From Coxiellaceae bacterium UBA6002 (GTDB lineage: Bacteria > Pseudomonadota > Gammaproteobacteria > UBA6002): DNA of 15,037 nt. The notes beneath the pieces were generated by a model. It worked only from the letters and a program-made list of their open reading frames with translations. It was not told where the DNA came from and ran no database searches. A program made the translations under genes and the position numbers. Shown piece by piece: positions 13,243 through 15,037 of this stretch; position 1 is the first letter of the stretch, and every line of letters starts with the position of its first letter. Location of the stretch: contig DJAM01000166.1 of assembly GCA_002429595.1 (NCBI GenBank), positions 7,022 to 22,058 of the forward strand, in the 5' to 3' direction.

Positions 13243-14250
13243 CTAAAATTGATTTAAAAACCGAGTATCATTATCGAAAAAAGTTCGAAGATCGTGGACC
13301 CCATAACGCAACATTGCCAAACGATCGATTCCCATCCCGAACGCAAAACCAGAATATTCTTCCGTATCAATTCCAGCATTTGCTAATACTTTTGGATGAA
13401 CCATGCCGCACCCTAATACTTCCAACCAACCATCACCGCGTTTGATATCCACTTCCGCAGAAGGCTCAGTAAATGGAAAATAAGAAGCCCGAAATCGCAA
13501 TTCGACTGGCTTTTCGAAGAAGGCTTCTAAAAAATCTTGAATGTGACCCTTTAAGTTGGCAAATGAAATGTTATGTCCAATCACCAATCCCTCCAGCTGA
13601 TGAAACATAGGGGTATGTGTTTGGTCAGAATCGCAGCGAAATACCCGACCTGGGGTAATTACCCGAAACGGTGGTTTGCGCTTTTCCATAGTTCGAATTT
13701 GAACTGGCGAAGTGTGAGTACGTAATAAAAAGCCATTTTCGAGGTAAAAAGTGTCATGCATTGCTCTAGCAGGATGATCATCTGGGATATTTAAAGCTTC
13801 GAAATTGTAATACTCATTTTCAATTTCGGGGCCCTCAACCACCTCAAAGCCCATCGAAAGAAAAAGCTTTTCTAGACGCTGACGAGTGCGGGTGATGGGA
13901 TGGAGATTGCCAGGTTGCATTCCTCTACCGGGGAGCGTGACATCAATAGTTTCGCTTTGGAGCTGCCGATTAACTTCATCCTTGCGAAAAAAATCGGTGC
14001 GTTCTCTTATTTGATCCTGAATGGCCTCTTTTGCAATATTGACTTCTTTACCGATTAGAGGTCTTACGTCAGGTGCCAAGCCTCCTAATTCTTTAAGAAT
14101 TTCTGTCAATGACCCTTTTTTGCCTAAATAATGTACTTTGAGATTTTCAAGTTGCTGTAAGTTCTCAACCTTGGCGATTTCTTGTAGGGCAGTCGCTTGA
14201 ATAGCTTGGATTTTGTCAACAATGTCTTCTTGTGAGGTTTTATCTTGCAT
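13243..14250 (-). CDS. pheS: Phenylalanine-tRNA ligase alpha subunit
   Basis: PheS carries the catalytic site for phenylalanyl-adenylate formation. The N-terminal coiled coil (about residues 5-90) leads to YLGKKGSLTEIL. Then come the class II motifs: motif 2 around FRVITPGRVFRCDSDQTHTP, the FHQLEGLVIG segment, and motif 3 GMGIDRLAMLRYG near the C-terminus. In-frame ATGs exist at 14274, 14262 and 14250. I choose 14250 (335 residues) because the first lies only five bases after a terminator-like hairpin and has no ribosome-binding site. The weak GGTG sequence suits 14250, and family members start close to this point. The residue numbers shift by eight if 14274 is used. It is preceded by rplT and followed by pheT. 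Confidence 0.95.
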   Translation of the reverse strand: MQDKTSQEDIVDKIQAIQATALQEIAKVENLQQLENLKVHYLGKKGSLTEILKELGGLAPDVRPLIGKEVNIAKEAIQDQIRERTDFFRKDEVNRQLQSETIDVTLPGRGMQPGNLHPITRTRQRLEKLFLSMGFEVVEGPEIENEYYNFEALNIPDDHPARAMHDTFYLENGFLLRTHTSPVQIRTMEKRKPPFRVITPGRVFRCDSDQTHTPMFHQLEGLVIGHNISFANLKGHIQDFLEAFFEKPVELRFRASYFPFTEPSAEVDIKRGDGWLEVLGCGMVHPKVLANAGIDTEEYSGFAFGMGIDRLAMLRYGVHDLRTFFDNDTRFLNQF

Positions 14251-14274
14251 ATTCAACACCATTTGATATCCCAT

Positions 14275-14300
14275 ACAAAGAAAGCCGCAATGCGGCTTTC
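14275..14300 (-). terminator. Terminator-like hairpin (possible attenuator) between rplT and pheS
   Basis: GAAAGCCGC and GCGGCTTTC (14300-14292 and 14288-14280 on the minus strand) form a perfect 9-bp stem with the loop ATT, followed by TTTGT. It lies in the short gap after rplT and directly before the pheS start region. In E. coli the same junction carries the pheM leader and attenuator of pheST. No Phe-rich leader peptide fits the 74-base gap here. The structure could end most rpmI-rplT transcripts or control read-through into pheST. Confidence 0.65.
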
Positions 14301-14324
14301 ATGACTTGGTACTTTTACTGAGTA

Positions 14325-14684
14325 CTAATGTGCTAGTGCCGATTTAGCCTGTTCTGCTAAAGCCGCGAATGCGGTCTGATCGTTCACCGCCAAATCAGCT
14401 AATATTTTGCGATCGATAGTGATGCTGGCCTTTTTCAAACCATTCATCAATTTGCTATAAGATAGACCGAATTGTCTAGCACCGGCATTAATACGAATAA
14501 TCCATAATGCTCTAAAGACTCGTTTTTTGTTTCTGCGGTCACGGTAGGCATACTGCTCAGCTTTAATGACAGCTTGCTTTGCAACTCGGAATACGCGACT
14601 ACGGGCACCATAATATCCTTTTGCTTTAGCCAATACTTTCTTATGACGGGCACGTGCTGTTACACCACGTTTAACTCTTGGCAT
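14325..14684 (-). CDS. rplT: 50S ribosomal protein L20
   Basis: L20 binds 23S rRNA early in assembly of the large subunit, and in E. coli it also represses its own operon. The 119-residue basic protein has the standard sequence: MPRVKRGVTARARHKKVL at the start, KAKGYYGARSRVFRVAKQAV, and the globular half with LWIIRINAGARQFGLSYSKL. A good Shine-Dalgarno sequence (GGAG) lies eight bases before the ATG. It follows rpmI by 51 bases. I saw no recognisable L20-binding operator in that gap. Confidence 0.98.
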   Translation of the reverse strand: MPRVKRGVTARARHKKVLAKAKGYYGARSRVFRVAKQAVIKAEQYAYRDRRNKKRVFRALWIIRINAGARQFGLSYSKLMNGLKKASITIDRKILADLAVNDQTAFAALAEQAKSALAH

Positions 14685-14735
14685 GCTAGTTCTCCAATGT
14701 TCAATGCACCTCGGGAATGAGGAGGTTAGTGTTAA

Positions 14736-14942
14736 TTAATCTAATCTAATCAGAAGCATGCGGCAAACGCTTTTAACGTCGCTCTTGTTTACTAATGAAT
14801 TAGGACGCAATTGTCTTTTCAATTTTTTTGTTTTTTTAGTCAAGATATGATTGCGAAAAGCACGGCGTTTTTTAAGCCCACCTGCAGTTGCTTTAAAGCG
14901 CTTCCGGGCGCCTCTATTTGATTTTAGTTTTACTGTAGCCAT
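14736..14942 (-). CDS. rpmI: 50S ribosomal protein L35
   Basis: L35 is a small basic protein of the large subunit. The product has 68 residues (usual length 64-66) and reads MATVKLKSNRGARKRFKATA, then RRAFRNHILTKKTKKLKRQL and RPNSLVNKSDVKSV, all matching the family. A purine-rich GGGGGA lies five bases before the ATG. It is the first gene of the rpmI-rplT-pheST-ihfA run within the window. In most bacteria infC precedes it, and that position is beyond the right edge. The upstream gap carries a candidate promoter and a REP-like repeat. Confidence 0.97.
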   Translation of the reverse strand: MATVKLKSNRGARKRFKATAGGLKKRRAFRNHILTKKTKKLKRQLRPNSLVNKSDVKSVCRMLLIRLD

Positions 14943-14966
14943 GGTTCCCCCAAATACAAACGGTAC

Positions 14967-14994
14967 ATTTTAATAAAAATTAAATATTTTTCAA
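14967..14994 (-). promoter_or_regulatory. Candidate sigma-70 promoter for rpmI
   Basis: On the minus strand TTGAAA (14994-14989) and TAAAAT (14972-14967) each match five of six consensus bases and are 16 bases apart. Transcription would start near 14960, giving a leader of about 18 bases. The REP-like unit at the window edge lies just upstream. Motif evidence only. Confidence 0.45.
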
Positions 14995-15011
14995 ACATTA
15001 ATTTCGTTATT

Positions 15012-15037
15012 GTCATTCCCGCGAAGGCGGGAATCCA
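15012..15037. repeat. REP-like unit at window edge
   Basis: These 26 bases are identical to the reverse complement of the right unit of the 9108-9180 element (9155-9180), including the ATTCCCGC-GAAG-GCGGGAAT hairpin. An inverted partner may follow beyond the edge. The unit lies upstream of rpmI, where infC would be expected. Confidence 0.85.

Noticed and set aside
14705..14728. Small hairpin (ACCTC/GAGGT) between rpmI and rplT as an L20 operator
   Set aside because: Five base pairs with alternative pairings of equal quality; no resemblance to a known L20 site could be shown.

Overview
This window looks like a chromosomal segment of a gammaproteobacterium, most likely of the order Legionellales (Legionella/Coxiella and relatives). 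The core gene orders are gammaproteobacterial: yceD-rpmF-plsX-fabH-fabD, divergent rluC/rne, and rpmI-rplT-pheS-pheT-ihfA-merR-tRNA-Pro. The Legionellales placement is an inference. It rests on a protein with a DotI/IcmL-type domain (a family known from type IVB secretion systems) and a small leucine-rich-repeat protein with an acidic C-terminal tail, both typical of host-associated members of that order. The genus cannot be read from the sequence.

Layout. Positions 1-2950 (minus strand) hold an envelope/fatty-acid operon read yceD, rpmF, plsX, fabH, fabD, with fabD running off the left edge. A divergent promoter region with a 19-bp tandem repeat (about 2951-3057) separates it from a plus-strand gene for a secreted, threonine/asparagine/proline-rich protein with a central IcmL/DotI-like domain (3058-4191). 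That gene ends at an intrinsic terminator. It is followed by a long inverted-repeat element (4231-4450, with perfect 49-bp arms) and then convergent rluC (minus). A 597-bp region upstream of rne holds a candidate promoter and stem-loops. Next come rne (plus) and an overlapping trhO (plus).

The accessory stretch 8973-9919 holds REP-like inverted repeats, decayed tandem copies and the LRR gene (minus). From 9920 to 14942 everything is minus strand: rpmI, rplT, a terminator-like hairpin, pheS, pheT, ihfA, a MerR-family regulator, tRNA-Pro(GGG) and a YcaR/Trm112-like small protein. A second REP-like copy lies at the right edge.

How the genes work together. The conserved blocks serve fatty-acid and phospholipid initiation (PlsX, FabH, FabD), ribosome assembly and modification (L32, YceD, RluC, L35, L20), RNA decay (RNase E), tRNA modification and charging (TrhO, PheST, tRNA-Pro) and nucleoid architecture (IHF-alpha). 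The parts that do not fit this housekeeping background are the IcmL-like gene (at the place where E. coli carries yceF), the large inverted repeat beside it, and the LRR gene between repeats. I see no complete novel multi-gene system. The best leads are these two possibly secretion-related genes and the repeat families around them.
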